From assembly GCA_041686695.1 (NCBI GenBank), contig JAWLDJ010000054.1, positions 1 to 14,158 of the forward strand: a stretch of 14,158 nt of DNA, in the 5' to 3' direction. Below, one piece after another: positions 6,889 through 14,047 of the stretch (its first letter is position 1; the number at the start of each line of letters is the position of its first letter). The DNA comes from T1Sed10-7 sp041686695. Its GTDB lineage: Bacteria; Actinomycetota; Nitriliruptoria; Nitriliruptorales; Nitriliruptoraceae. The position numbers and the translations under genes are program-made. The notes below the pieces were generated by a model, which was not told where the DNA came from, searched no databases, and was given only the letters and a program-made list of their open reading frames with translations.

Positions 6889-7734
6889 TCACGGATGGCG
6901 CTGGCCGACCCCGGCGAGCACGGCCCGATAGCCCTCGCGGTAGGTCGGGTAGGTCAGGTCCAGTCCGCTCGCGCGCAGCCGGGCGTTGCTGCAGCGCTTG
7001 TCGCCGCCGCGACGTCGGGACACCTCGCCGGCCGGTGGGGTGGGTAGCCCCAACTCGGCCGCGAGGAAGGCGAGCACCTCGCCGAGCGGTGCCGGTTCGT
7101 CGTCGACGCCGAGGTAGCAGGAGGCGGGCGGGGACGGCAACATCGCCAGGTGCAGCAGGGCGGCGGCGGCGTCGTCACGGTGGATGCGGTTGGTGTGCAC
7201 CTCGTGTTCGGGTCGCACGGCCGTGCCGTCGCGGACCTGGCGGAGCAGCCGCGTGCGGCCCGGGCCGTACACCCCGGCCAGCCGCAGCGACACCGCATCC
7301 GGCCGCCGCCGCCACAGCTCCTCCTCGGCGTCCACCAGCACCGCGCCGGTCGCACTGGTGGGCGTGGTCGGGGTGTCCTCGTCGACGACGCTGCCGTCGT
7401 CCACGCCGTAGACGGCGGTCGAGGAGGTGAACAGGACCCTGTGCGGTGTCGCGCCCTGTGCCGCGAGCGCGTCCAGCACGCGCCCGGTCGGCTGCAGGTA
7501 CGCCCGGCGGTAGGCATCGACGTCGCGGCGGTCGGCCGCGGTCGTGAACGCGACCACCTCGGTGTCGGCGGGCAGCGGTGGCAGGGCAGCGTCGAGGTCG
7601 GCGGCGATCCGGTGGAAGCCGTCGGGCAGCAGCTCAGCCCGGCGCCGGAGCCCGTGGACCCGGTGGCCGGCCGCCAGGGCCCGCAGTCCCAGCTCCGTGC
7701 CGAGATCCCCACAGCCCACGATCAACAGGTTCAC
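6889..7734 (-). CDS. SDR-type NAD(P)-binding epimerase/dehydratase-like protein (YeeZ-like)
   Basis: 281 aa. The N-terminus MNLLIVGCGDLGTELG has the Rossmann dinucleotide motif (Gly7, Gly9, Gly12). Further extended-SDR landmarks are FTSSTAVYGVDDG and LRLAGVYGPGR. The canonical YxxxK catalytic pair is not found where expected; the region after VYG instead reads SATGAVLVDAEEEL, as in the E. coli YeeZ-like branch, whose activity is not known. A classical epimerase reaction is therefore uncertain. The start is GTG 7734, giving an immediate Rossmann beta strand; the frame is open further upstream but is there the shadow of the serine hydrolase gene. The GTG overlaps the hydrolase stop, so the two are probably co-translated. 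A hairpin follows the stop. Confidence 0.87.
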   Translation of the reverse strand: MNLLIVGCGDLGTELGLRALAAGHRVHGLRRRAELLPDGFHRIAADLDAALPPLPADTEVVAFTTAADRRDVDAYRRAYLQPTGRVLDALAAQGATPHRVLFTSSTAVYGVDDGSVVDEDTPTTPTSATGAVLVDAEEELWRRRPDAVSLRLAGVYGPGRTRLLRQVRDGTAVRPEHEVHTNRIHRDDAAAALLHLAMLPSPPASCYLGVDDEPAPLGEVLAFLAAELGLPTPPAGEVSRRRGGDKRCSNARLRASGLDLTYPTYREGYRAVLAGVGQRHP

Positions 7735-8747
7735 GGTGCCACCGCGTCGGCGAGCCGGTCGTTGAAGGGACCCCAGGCCTCGCGGGCCCAGGGACCGAAC
7801 TCGCGGTCGGCGAGCTCGGCAGCCGCCACCCCCCGGTCCGGATCCACCCACAGGAACGAGCCCGAGAGCCCGAAGTGCCCGAAGGTCCGGCTCGACAGCC
7901 GGGTGCCCATCCAGTGGAGCGTCTGGCTCCCGGCGCTGTCCTGGTCGCCCTCGCCGCTCATGCCGTCCCCGTTGGCCGTGCTTCCCCCGTTGGCCGTGCT
8001 CCCCCCGTTGGCCGCGCTCCCCCCGTTGGCCGCGCTCCTCCCGTTGGCCGTGCTCCCCCCGTTGCCCTTGCTCCCCTTGCGTTCGAACCCGAGCCCCCAG
8101 TCGTTCGGCGTGTAGCGACCGAAGCCGGGCACGACACCGTCCAGTCCCGGGAAGGCCACCGCGGTCGCCTCGGTGAGCCGGTCGGGGTCGAGCAGGGTCG
8201 GGGCGAGCAACTCGCGCGCGAACCGCAGGAGGTCCGTGAGCGTGCCGTGTACCCCGTGGCCGGCCGGACCGCCCAGCCGGGTGCGCGTCATCCCCAATGG
8301 ACGGCAGACCTCCAGGTCGAGGTGCTCCTCGATGGGCATGCCGACGCGGGCGGCCACGAGGTCGCCGAGCAGCTCGTAGGCCCAGTCCGAGTAGCTGCGA
8401 CGGCGCTCCACCGGCATCATCGGGCCACCGCGCTCGCGCGGGAGGCCACCGGCGTGGGCGAGCAGATGCCGGACGGTGACACCCTTGGGGCCGAAGGGGA
8501 CGTCAGCGGGCTCGTCCAGCCGCAGATCGCCGTGCTGCGCGGCCAGGAGCACCGCGTAGGCGGTGAGTGGCTTGGTGACCGAGGCGAACCACAGGACCTC
8601 CTCGGTCGGGCCGTGGGTCGCCAGCGTGGTGGTGGCATCGGTCACCCCGATCGCCACCGTGGGGGGCGCCCAGTTGTCCACCTCGGCGAGCAGCGCGCGC
8701 AGGGCTTGCGGCGGCGCGCTCGCTGGGCGCTGCGTCCCTGCTGCCAC
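7731..8747 (-). CDS. Serine hydrolase, class C beta-lactamase/penicillin-binding-protein-like, with a repeat insert
   Basis: 338 aa. The serine beta-lactamase-like fold is shown by SVTK (Ser56 nucleophile, Lys59), the second-motif tyrosine in YSD (119-121, Asn replaced by Asp) and the third box as HFGLSG (291-296) in place of KTG. It may be an esterase or peptidase; nothing indicates real beta-lactamase activity. No signal peptide or lipobox is seen, so it is predicted cytoplasmic unless exported otherwise. Residues about 226-275, between WGLGFERKG and LHWMGTRLSSRTFGHFG, are a Gly/Asn/Ser/Ala-rich insert built from hexapeptides like NGGSTA. The GTG start at 8747 has GGAGG 4 nt upstream. The gene is first in a two-gene unit with the SDR gene. 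Confidence 0.9.
   Translation of the reverse strand: MAAGTQRPASAPPQALRALLAEVDNWAPPTVAIGVTDATTTLATHGPTEEVLWFASVTKPLTAYAVLLAAQHGDLRLDEPADVPFGPKGVTVRHLLAHAGGLPRERGGPMMPVERRRSYSDWAYELLGDLVAARVGMPIEEHLDLEVCRPLGMTRTRLGGPAGHGVHGTLTDLLRFARELLAPTLLDPDRLTEATAVAFPGLDGVVPGFGRYTPNDWGLGFERKGSKGNGGSTANGRSAANGGSAANGGSTANGGSTANGDGMSGEGDQDSAGSQTLHWMGTRLSSRTFGHFGLSGSFLWVDPDRGVAAAELADREFGPWAREAWGPFNDRLADAVAP
7971..8078. repeat. 18-bp in-frame tandem repeat (six units) inside the serine hydrolase gene
   Basis: Plus-strand consensus GTTGGCCGTGCTCCCCCC. Units start at 7971, 7989, 8007, 8025, 8043 and 8061; the first five differ at few positions and the sixth is degenerate. On the coding strand each unit is six codons (NGGSTA, NGGSAA, NGRSAA), so gain or loss of units keeps the frame. 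Confidence 0.93.
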
Positions 8748-8805
8748 CGTGCCTCCACCACCTCGATGACCTGGTACCTCGGCGACCCGTTGCCTGGCGC
8801 GTGCC

Positions 8806-8890
8806 GCTGGCTGGCGTGATCTGCTGGCTGGCTGGCGTGATCTGCTCGCTGGCGCTTCCCGCTGGCTGGCGCTTCCCGCTGGCTGGCGCG
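8806..8890. repeat. Short direct repeats rich in GCTGGCTGGCG
   Basis: CTGGCTGGCGTGATCTGCT occurs twice with a 21-bp period (8807-8825 and 8828-8846). It is followed by two copies of GCTGGCGCTTCCC with a 17-bp period (8848-8860 and 8865-8877) and a final partial copy. The array fills much of the 8748-8998 gap, where I find no gene. Confidence 0.8.
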
Positions 8891-8896
8891 ACGTGT

Positions 8897-8944
8897 CGTG
8901 GGTCGTCGCCGCCGGTTCGCCGTGGGTCGTTGCCGCCTGTTCGC
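8897..8944. repeat. 24-bp tandem duplication
   Basis: 8897-8920 and 8921-8944 are adjacent 24-bp copies with two mismatches (C/T at the 11th base, G/T at the 18th). The second copy supplies the left arm and loop of the hairpin at 8932-8951. Confidence 0.85.
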
Positions 8945-8951
8945 AGGCGGC
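8932..8951 (-). terminator. Perfect 8-bp hairpin downstream of the Na/Pi transporter gene, candidate terminator
   Basis: GCCGCCTG (8932-8939) pairs perfectly with CAGGCGGC (8944-8951) around a 4-nt loop. It lies about 47 nt beyond the transporter stop and upstream of the serine hydrolase gene on the same strand. There is no T-tract. Confidence 0.5.
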
Positions 8952-8998
8952 AGGCTACTGGGAACGACGGCCGGTGCCCGTCGCAGGGTCCCCGTCGG

Positions 8999-10705
8999 TC
9001 ACACGCCCGGGACCAGCCGTGCGATCCGCTTGGCGAAGGTGTAGACGCGCCGCAGGTGCTCGAGCGTCTCCGTGCCCCGGGTGAAGGCCGCGACCCGGGC
9101 TGGGGCGTCGGCTTCCAGACGTTCGGCCCGCTGATCGGCGGCCAACTGCAGCTCGGCGTTCACGTCGGGCTTGGCGGCGAGCACGCGGCGGGCCAGCTCC
9201 GCGTCGTCGGCGAAGTAGGCGGTGACCGCGTCGTCGAGCAGCGCGCGCATGTGTCCGTGGAAGTCGGTGAGGACCGCGACGGTCTCGGCGCTGAGCGGCA
9301 CATGCTCCTCGATGCGTCGCAGACCCACCCGCACGAGATCGTGCTGCACGATGTCGCCGACGAGTTCGAGGTAGGAGGTGAGGTTGGTCAGGGAGAGCAT
9401 GCGGTCGCGCTCGTGGTCGGACAGCGCACTGGTGTCGATCCGTCGCAGGTAGTCGATGATCGCGTCGTGCAGTTCGTCGAGCTCCTCGTCCGCCTCGGCG
9501 ACATCCGCCAGCTCCTCCGCCTCGCCCGCCAGCAGGGGTGGGAGCACGCCATCGAGCTGGGCGAGGGTCTTGCGGGCCATGCGCTCGACCTCGCGGGTGG
9601 CCAGCTCCAGCGCCGCACCCGGTGTCCCGAGCAGGTCGTCGTCGAGGTAGCGGGGCACGTAGCCCAGCTCGCTGACACGCACCGGGACGAGCCGCTCGAC
9701 GAGCCGGGCGAGTTGGGTCGTGAACGGCAGGAACAGCACGAGCATCCCGGCCTTGGCCAGCGTGTAGGCGTTGGCGATCTGACGGGGGGCATCCGCGGCC
9801 AGCGCGTCGGTGCCGGTCAGCCCCGGTGTGCTGGGGGAGATCGCCCGCGCCAGGTCGGCGAGCGGGATGATGAGCAGGAGCATGATCGTCACGCCGACCG
9901 CGTTGAACACGACGTGGACCAGGGCGCCGCGCAGCGCCACCGGCGGGCGGCCGATCGTCGCCAGCAGGGCGGTCACCGGTGTGCCGAGCGAGGCCCCCAA
10001 CGCAAGCGCGATCCCGGTCTCCAGCGGGATCAGGCCCTGACTGGCCATCACGATCACGATGCCGATGGTGGCCGAGGACGACTGGATCAGCGCGGTCAGG
10101 GTCGCGCCGATGACCACGCCCGGGAGCGGACCGCGGTCCGCAGCCATCAGATCCAGGAAGGGCTCGTACCCGCGCAGGGGCGCCATCCCGGCCTCCATCA
10201 CCCCCATGCCGAGGAAGAGCAGCCCGAGGCCGATCAGGGCCGTCGCCGACATCTTGACCGTGTCGCGTCGGGCGGCGTAGCGACCGAAGACCCCGGCCGC
10301 GACCATCCACAGTGCTGAGCCGACCACGTCGAAGGCGATGATCTGGGCGGTGATCGTCGTGCCGACGTTGGCCCCCAGGATGACCCCGACGGAGGGACCG
10401 AGCGCGAGCAGACCCGCGGACAGGAAGCCGATCACCAGCACCACGGTGACGCTCGACGACTGGATGGTTGCGGTCACGAGGACGCCGGTCAGCACGCCCG
10501 CGAAGCGGTTGGTCGACAGCCGCGAGAGGAGACTGCTCAGCGAGGTGCCGGCCAACCCTTTGAGGCCGCGGGTCACGCCGTCCATGCCGTGGAGGAACAG
10601 GGCCAGCCCACCGACGAAGCCCATCAGCATCGTCGGGAGCGGCAGGCCGTTGCCGTTGTCCGGCGGTGGCAGGATCTCGGCTGCGAGCAGCAGATCCATC
10701 GTCAC
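8999..10705 (-). CDS. Na/Pi cotransporter-family protein with C-terminal PhoU-like domain
   Basis: 568 aa membrane protein. Two inverted-repeat halves each contain the family signature QSSS (82-85 and 208-211). The first is followed by GANVGTT (111-117), the second by the related GASLGT. About eight hydrophobic segments span residues 25-345; the rest (about 350-568) is soluble, helical and charged, resembling PhoU. The family imports, or in some bacteria exports, phosphate with sodium, and the PhoU-like tail is thought to be regulatory. GTG 10705 is taken as start (GGGAGAGG just upstream); ATG 10699 is equally possible and loses two residues. It is divergent from the P-type ATPase gene across a 305-bp spacer and appears monocistronic, ending before a hairpin. 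Confidence 0.93.
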   Translation of the reverse strand: MTMDLLLAAEILPPPDNGNGLPLPTMLMGFVGGLALFLHGMDGVTRGLKGLAGTSLSSLLSRLSTNRFAGVLTGVLVTATIQSSSVTVVLVIGFLSAGLLALGPSVGVILGANVGTTITAQIIAFDVVGSALWMVAAGVFGRYAARRDTVKMSATALIGLGLLFLGMGVMEAGMAPLRGYEPFLDLMAADRGPLPGVVIGATLTALIQSSSATIGIVIVMASQGLIPLETGIALALGASLGTPVTALLATIGRPPVALRGALVHVVFNAVGVTIMLLLIIPLADLARAISPSTPGLTGTDALAADAPRQIANAYTLAKAGMLVLFLPFTTQLARLVERLVPVRVSELGYVPRYLDDDLLGTPGAALELATREVERMARKTLAQLDGVLPPLLAGEAEELADVAEADEELDELHDAIIDYLRRIDTSALSDHERDRMLSLTNLTSYLELVGDIVQHDLVRVGLRRIEEHVPLSAETVAVLTDFHGHMRALLDDAVTAYFADDAELARRVLAAKPDVNAELQLAADQRAERLEADAPARVAAFTRGTETLEHLRRVYTFAKRIARLVPGV

Positions 10706-11010
10706 ACCGCCTCTCCCGGGAGCAGTCGGACGGACGGCTCCACCCTTCGTCCACCGCGTCGTCCGCCGCTTCGTACGGTGCCACCTGACGTGCTCGTTGT
10801 GAACCTAGTCCGGCCCGATGCCGCCGGCCCGTCGCTTCATGCCCGGTGTCCGTTCGCCCCACAGAAGGGTCCTCGGACCATCGCCGCGAGCCCCCCCGCA
10901 GGGGTAGCGTCAGAAGGTCACGATGCCTGACGACCCGAGCGCCGGTCGGGATCCTGCGGTACGTCGTCGTCTGACAGCTCGCCGGTGCGAGAGCCAGCCA
11001 GGAGGCCGGG
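10706..11010. promoter_or_regulatory. 305-bp divergent spacer between the phosphate transporter and the P-type ATPase genes
   Basis: No supportable gene. It should hold promoters for both flanking genes. Visible candidates are TAGCGT at 10905-10910 (plus, possible -10, about 100 nt before the ATPase start) and the dyad GGTCC-TC-GGACC at 10868-10879, a possible operator. One PHO-box-like unit, GTTCACAACGA, lies on the minus strand at 10794-10804, but the neighbouring 11-mers do not match it. Confidence 0.35.
11001..11005 (+). promoter_or_regulatory. Ribosome-binding site of the P-type ATPase gene
   Basis: A perfect GGAGG 5 nt before GTG 11011 fixes this start; the next in-frame candidates lack comparable sites. 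Confidence 0.65.
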
Positions 11011-13776
11011 GTGTCCCACGCGACGAACCGACAGGACACGACGCCGCACGATGCCCGCCGCGGGTTCTCCGATCAGCGCTGGTACGCGCTGCCGGTCGAG
11101 GAGGTGCTCACCGCGCTGGGCAGTGACCGCTCCCTCGGCCTGACCGCCGACGAGGCGGAGCGCCGGCTGGAGGAGACCGGGCCGAACGAACTGGGCAAGG
11201 ACGAACCCCGCGGGGATCTGGAGATCCTGCTCCACCAGTTCACCAGCCCGTTGATCTACATCCTGCTGGTCGCCTTCGTCGTCACGATCCTGATCGACGA
11301 GTACACCGATGCGGGGGTCATCGCCGCCGTCCTGATCATCAACGCGGTGATCGGGTTCATCCAGGAGCGCAAGGCCGACCGGTCGGTACATGCGCTCATG
11401 CAGATGGCCGCCCCGAGCTCCCGGGTCGTGCGCGATGGGGCTGAGACCGTGGTCGACGCCGTCGATCTGGTACCCGGCGACCTGGTGCTGCTCACCTCCG
11501 GGACCCGTGTTCCCGCGGACCTCCGATTGGTGCGGACCACCTCGTTGGAGATCGACGAGTCGTTGCTGACCGGCGAGAGCGAGCCAGCCGCGAAGTCCAC
11601 CGGTGCGGTGGACGCGGACGCGCTGGTCGGCGACCGCAGCGGCATGGCCTTCATGGGCAGCGCGGTCGCCAGCGGCAGAGCGCGTGGTGTCGTGGTCGCC
11701 ACGGCGGAGGCGACCGAACTCGGCGCGATCGCGGAGTCGATCCGCGAGGAGGAGAAACCGGAGACCCCGCTCCAGCAGCGGATGGATCGGTTCGCGAACG
11801 TGATCGCGATCGCGGTGCTCGCGTCCACCGTGGGGGCCTTCCTGCTCGGGCTCGCGCTCGGTGGCGACGTGGAGGAGATGTTCCTGACGGCCGTCGCCCT
11901 GGCGGTGGCGGTGGTGCCCGAAGGCCTGCCGGTCGCCTTCACGGTGGCCATGGCGCTGGGCGTGCACCGCATGGCGCAGCGCAACGCCATCATCCGCTCC
12001 CTGCCGGCGGTGGAGACGCTCGGCAGCACGAACACGATCGGCTCCGACAAGACCGGCACGCTGACGGCCAACCGCATGACCCTGGTGCGTGGCTGGACCC
12101 CGGAGGGCTGGGTCCGGTTCCACTGGGACGATCGGGGCGACGACGGTCACGGCCTCGCTGACGACGACACGGCCGGTGACGGGCTGCCCGACGCCGCCGA
12201 CCACCTCGACGACCATCCCGACGGTGCCCTGGCCGAGAGCATCCGCACCGCGGTCATCACCAGCGAGGCTGAGCTCGTCGTCGAGGACGGCGAGGTGGTC
12301 GTTCGTCGCGGTGACCCGACCGAGGTGGCGTTGCTGGCCGCGGCACATGCGGTCGGCGGGGACCCACTGACGCTCCGCCGTGAGGCAGCGGTCCTCGCGC
12401 ACGTGCCCTTCGAGTCCGACCTGCGGTACTCCTTCGTCGTCGTCGACGAGGCCGGGCCCATGCTGCGGCTGAAGGGCGCACCCGAGCGGGTGGTCGAGCT
12501 GTGCGAGTGGATCCAGGATGGCGCCGACGCCGTCCCTCTCGATCCGGACGAGGTGCTGGGCCGGGCTGAGGAGATGGCCAGGGACGGCCTGCGGGTCCTG
12601 GCGCTGGCGGAACGCCGACTCGACGAGACGGCTGCGGGTGACATCGACGAGCAGCACCCGCCGACACCCGAGGGGTTGGTCCTGACCGGCCTCGTGGGCA
12701 TGCAGGACCCACCCCGGCACGGGGTCAAGGAGGCGATCGGGCGTGCCCGCGAGGCCGGCATCCGGGTGATCATGGTCACCGGGGACCACGCCGTGACCGC
12801 CAGCGCCATCGCTGACCAACTGATGATCAGCGAACGCCCCGAGACGCTGACGGGTCGGGACCTCGAGCAGATGTCCGACGAGGACCTGGCCGAGGCGGTG
12901 CTCGAGGTGGACGTCTTCGCCCGGGTCGCCCCGGAGCACAAGCTGCGCATCGTGCGGGCGCTGCGTTCCCACGATCAGGTGGTCGCCGTCACGGGGGACG
13001 GCGTCAACGACGGGCCGGCGCTCAAGGCCGCCGACATCGGCGTGGCGATGGGACGAACCGGGACCGACGTCGCCCGCGAGGCCAGCGACATGGTGCTCAC
13101 CGACGACAACTTCGTCTCGATCGCCAACGCGGTCGAGGAGGGCAGGGTCGTCTTCGAGAACGTCCGCAAGGTCACGTTCTTCCTGCTGTCCACCGGCGCT
13201 GCGGCGATCGTGGCGATCCTGACCTCGATCGCGGCCGGGCTGCCGCTGCCGTACGTCCCGGCTGCGCTGCTGTGGCTGAACGTCGTCACCAACGGTCTGC
13301 AGGACGTGGCGCTGGCGTTCGAGAAGGGGGAGCCGGATGTCCTGGATCGACCGCCCCGACGGCGAGAGGACAGCATCGTCAACGCGGTGCTGTGGGAGCG
13401 GACCGCCCTGACCGGGATCACCATGGCGCTCGGCAGCCTGTGGGTGTTCATCTGGGCGATCGACGCCGGACTCACCGGCGGGCAGCAGCGCGGGGCAGCG
13501 CTGACCACGCTGGTCGTGGCGATGGCCGCGCACGTCTACAACGCCCGGTCCGAGCGGCGCTCGATCGTGGTGACCAACGTGGTCGGCAATCCCTTCCTCC
13601 TCGCTTCGAGCTTGGTGGCGCTCTCGATCCACGTGGCGGCCAGCTACTGGGAGGCGACCCAGCTCGTCCTGCAGATCGAGCCGGTCACCGTCGGTGGTTG
13701 GAGCCGGATCGCGGTCGTCACCCTCGCAGTGGTGGGGGTCAGCGAGGTGCACAAGGCGCTGCGCTCCCGCAGCTGA
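11011..13776 (+). CDS. P2-type cation-transporting ATPase
   Basis: 921 aa. Order: cation-ATPase N-domain (about 18-62), M1-M2 (75-120), actuator with TGES (187-190), M3-M4 with PEGLP (303-307, Glu304), phosphorylation motif SDKTGTLT (Asp346), nucleotide domain with KGAPE (488-492), hinge MVTGD and TGDGVNDGPALK (661-672), then M5-M10. All catalytic motifs are intact, so it should be an active pump. Length and PEGLP place it in the SERCA/PMR1/Na,K-like P2 group. The M5-M6 ion ligands differ: SERCA Asn768 and Glu771 align with Gly729 and Ala732, and Asp800 with Asn761, while Asn757, Thr760 and Glu304 are kept. A canonical two-site calcium pump is therefore unlikely; one calcium, another divalent ion or a monovalent ion are open. 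An Asp/His-rich insert (371-404) follows the phosphorylation site. Confidence 0.95.
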   Translation: MSHATNRQDTTPHDARRGFSDQRWYALPVEEVLTALGSDRSLGLTADEAERRLEETGPNELGKDEPRGDLEILLHQFTSPLIYILLVAFVVTILIDEYTDAGVIAAVLIINAVIGFIQERKADRSVHALMQMAAPSSRVVRDGAETVVDAVDLVPGDLVLLTSGTRVPADLRLVRTTSLEIDESLLTGESEPAAKSTGAVDADALVGDRSGMAFMGSAVASGRARGVVVATAEATELGAIAESIREEEKPETPLQQRMDRFANVIAIAVLASTVGAFLLGLALGGDVEEMFLTAVALAVAVVPEGLPVAFTVAMALGVHRMAQRNAIIRSLPAVETLGSTNTIGSDKTGTLTANRMTLVRGWTPEGWVRFHWDDRGDDGHGLADDDTAGDGLPDAADHLDDHPDGALAESIRTAVITSEAELVVEDGEVVVRRGDPTEVALLAAAHAVGGDPLTLRREAAVLAHVPFESDLRYSFVVVDEAGPMLRLKGAPERVVELCEWIQDGADAVPLDPDEVLGRAEEMARDGLRVLALAERRLDETAAGDIDEQHPPTPEGLVLTGLVGMQDPPRHGVKEAIGRAREAGIRVIMVTGDHAVTASAIADQLMISERPETLTGRDLEQMSDEDLAEAVLEVDVFARVAPEHKLRIVRALRSHDQVVAVTGDGVNDGPALKAADIGVAMGRTGTDVAREASDMVLTDDNFVSIANAVEEGRVVFENVRKVTFFLLSTGAAAIVAILTSIAAGLPLPYVPAALLWLNVVTNGLQDVALAFEKGEPDVLDRPPRRREDSIVNAVLWERTALTGITMALGSLWVFIWAIDAGLTGGQQRGAALTTLVVAMAAHVYNARSERRSIVVTNVVGNPFLLASSLVALSIHVAASYWEATQLVLQIEPVTVGGWSRIAVVTLAVVGVSEVHKALRSRS

Positions 13777-13788
13777 CGGTCGGCCGTT

Positions 13789-13887
13789 GGGGCTGGCTGC
13801 GGGGCTGGCCGCGGGGCTGGCTGCGGCCCTCGGGCGACCGGGACGGGCTGCGGGACGGGCTGCGGGGCTGGCTGCGGGGCTGGCCGC
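13789..13887. repeat. G-rich repeat block A: 12-bp tandem units plus G-tract core (copy 1 of a perfect 99-bp repeat)
   Basis: Three 12-bp units (GGGGCTGGCTGC, GGGGCTGGCCGC, GGGGCTGGCTGC), a core with six closely spaced G-tracts (13832-13867), then more 12-bp units. All 99 bases are repeated identically at 14060-14158. It starts 13 bp after the ATPase stop. I see no gene between 13777 and the right edge. Confidence 0.93.
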
Positions 13888-13946
13888 GCGGCTGGCTGCG
13901 GGTGGCGGGCGGCGGGCTGGGAGCAGGGCTGCCCGAGGAGGCGCGC

Positions 13947-13966
13947 AGCAGCGGCTATTTGCTGCT
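13947..13966 (+). terminator. Hairpin copy 1 downstream of the ATPase gene
   Basis: AGCAGCGG-CTAT-TTGCTGCT forms an 8-bp stem with a 4-nt loop, using two G-U wobbles next to the loop when read as plus-strand RNA. It is about 170 nt after the ATPase stop. No T-tract follows. It may be a terminator or another RNA element. Confidence 0.4.
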
Positions 13967-14000
13967 TGCTGACCGGGATCGGTGGTTCCTGCGGCGGCAC

Positions 14001-14017
14001 CGTGCAGGCCTGGCACG
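14001..14017 (+). other. Small hairpin next to hairpin copy 2
   Basis: CGTGC (14001-14005) pairs with GCACG (14013-14017) around AGGCCTG. It abuts the following hairpin without sharing bases, so both could form. Confidence 0.35.
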
Positions 14018-14018
14018 C

Positions 14019-14038
14019 AGCAGCGGCTATCCGCTGTT
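14019..14038 (+). terminator. Hairpin copy 2 followed by a short T-rich stretch
   Basis: AGCAGCGG-CTAT-CCGCTGTT forms an 8-bp stem with one G-U wobble, and the strand continues T-C-T-C, so T-rich sequence begins in the stem base. The shape is that of a weak intrinsic terminator reading plus. The left arm and loop are identical to copy 1. Confidence 0.45.
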
Positions 14039-14047
14039 TCTCGCCGC

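Noticed and set aside
10783..10804. PHO-box-like sequence upstream of the phosphate transporter gene
   Set aside because: Only one 11-nt unit starts with GTTCAC; the adjacent 11-mers do not match, so a PhoP/PhoB direct-repeat site is not supported.
8955..11039. Minus-strand open frame of 694 codons overlapping the Na/Pi transporter gene
   Set aside because: It is an alternative frame of the same strand, Arg/Gly/Ala-rich and without membrane segments. The other frame gives the clear QSSS-containing transporter.
13694..13972. Plus-strand frame encoding a Gly-Leu-Ala-Ala repeat peptide across the right-end array
   Set aside because: It starts inside the ATPase gene, and its periodic peptide simply follows from a 12-bp DNA repeat. 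There is no dedicated start signal.
10918..14016. Minus-strand open frame of 1032 codons opposite the P-type ATPase gene
   Set aside because: It is the antisense shadow of a gene with all P-type ATPase motifs. The translation is rich in His, Arg, Gln and Gly with no domain logic, as expected from GC-rich antisense frames.
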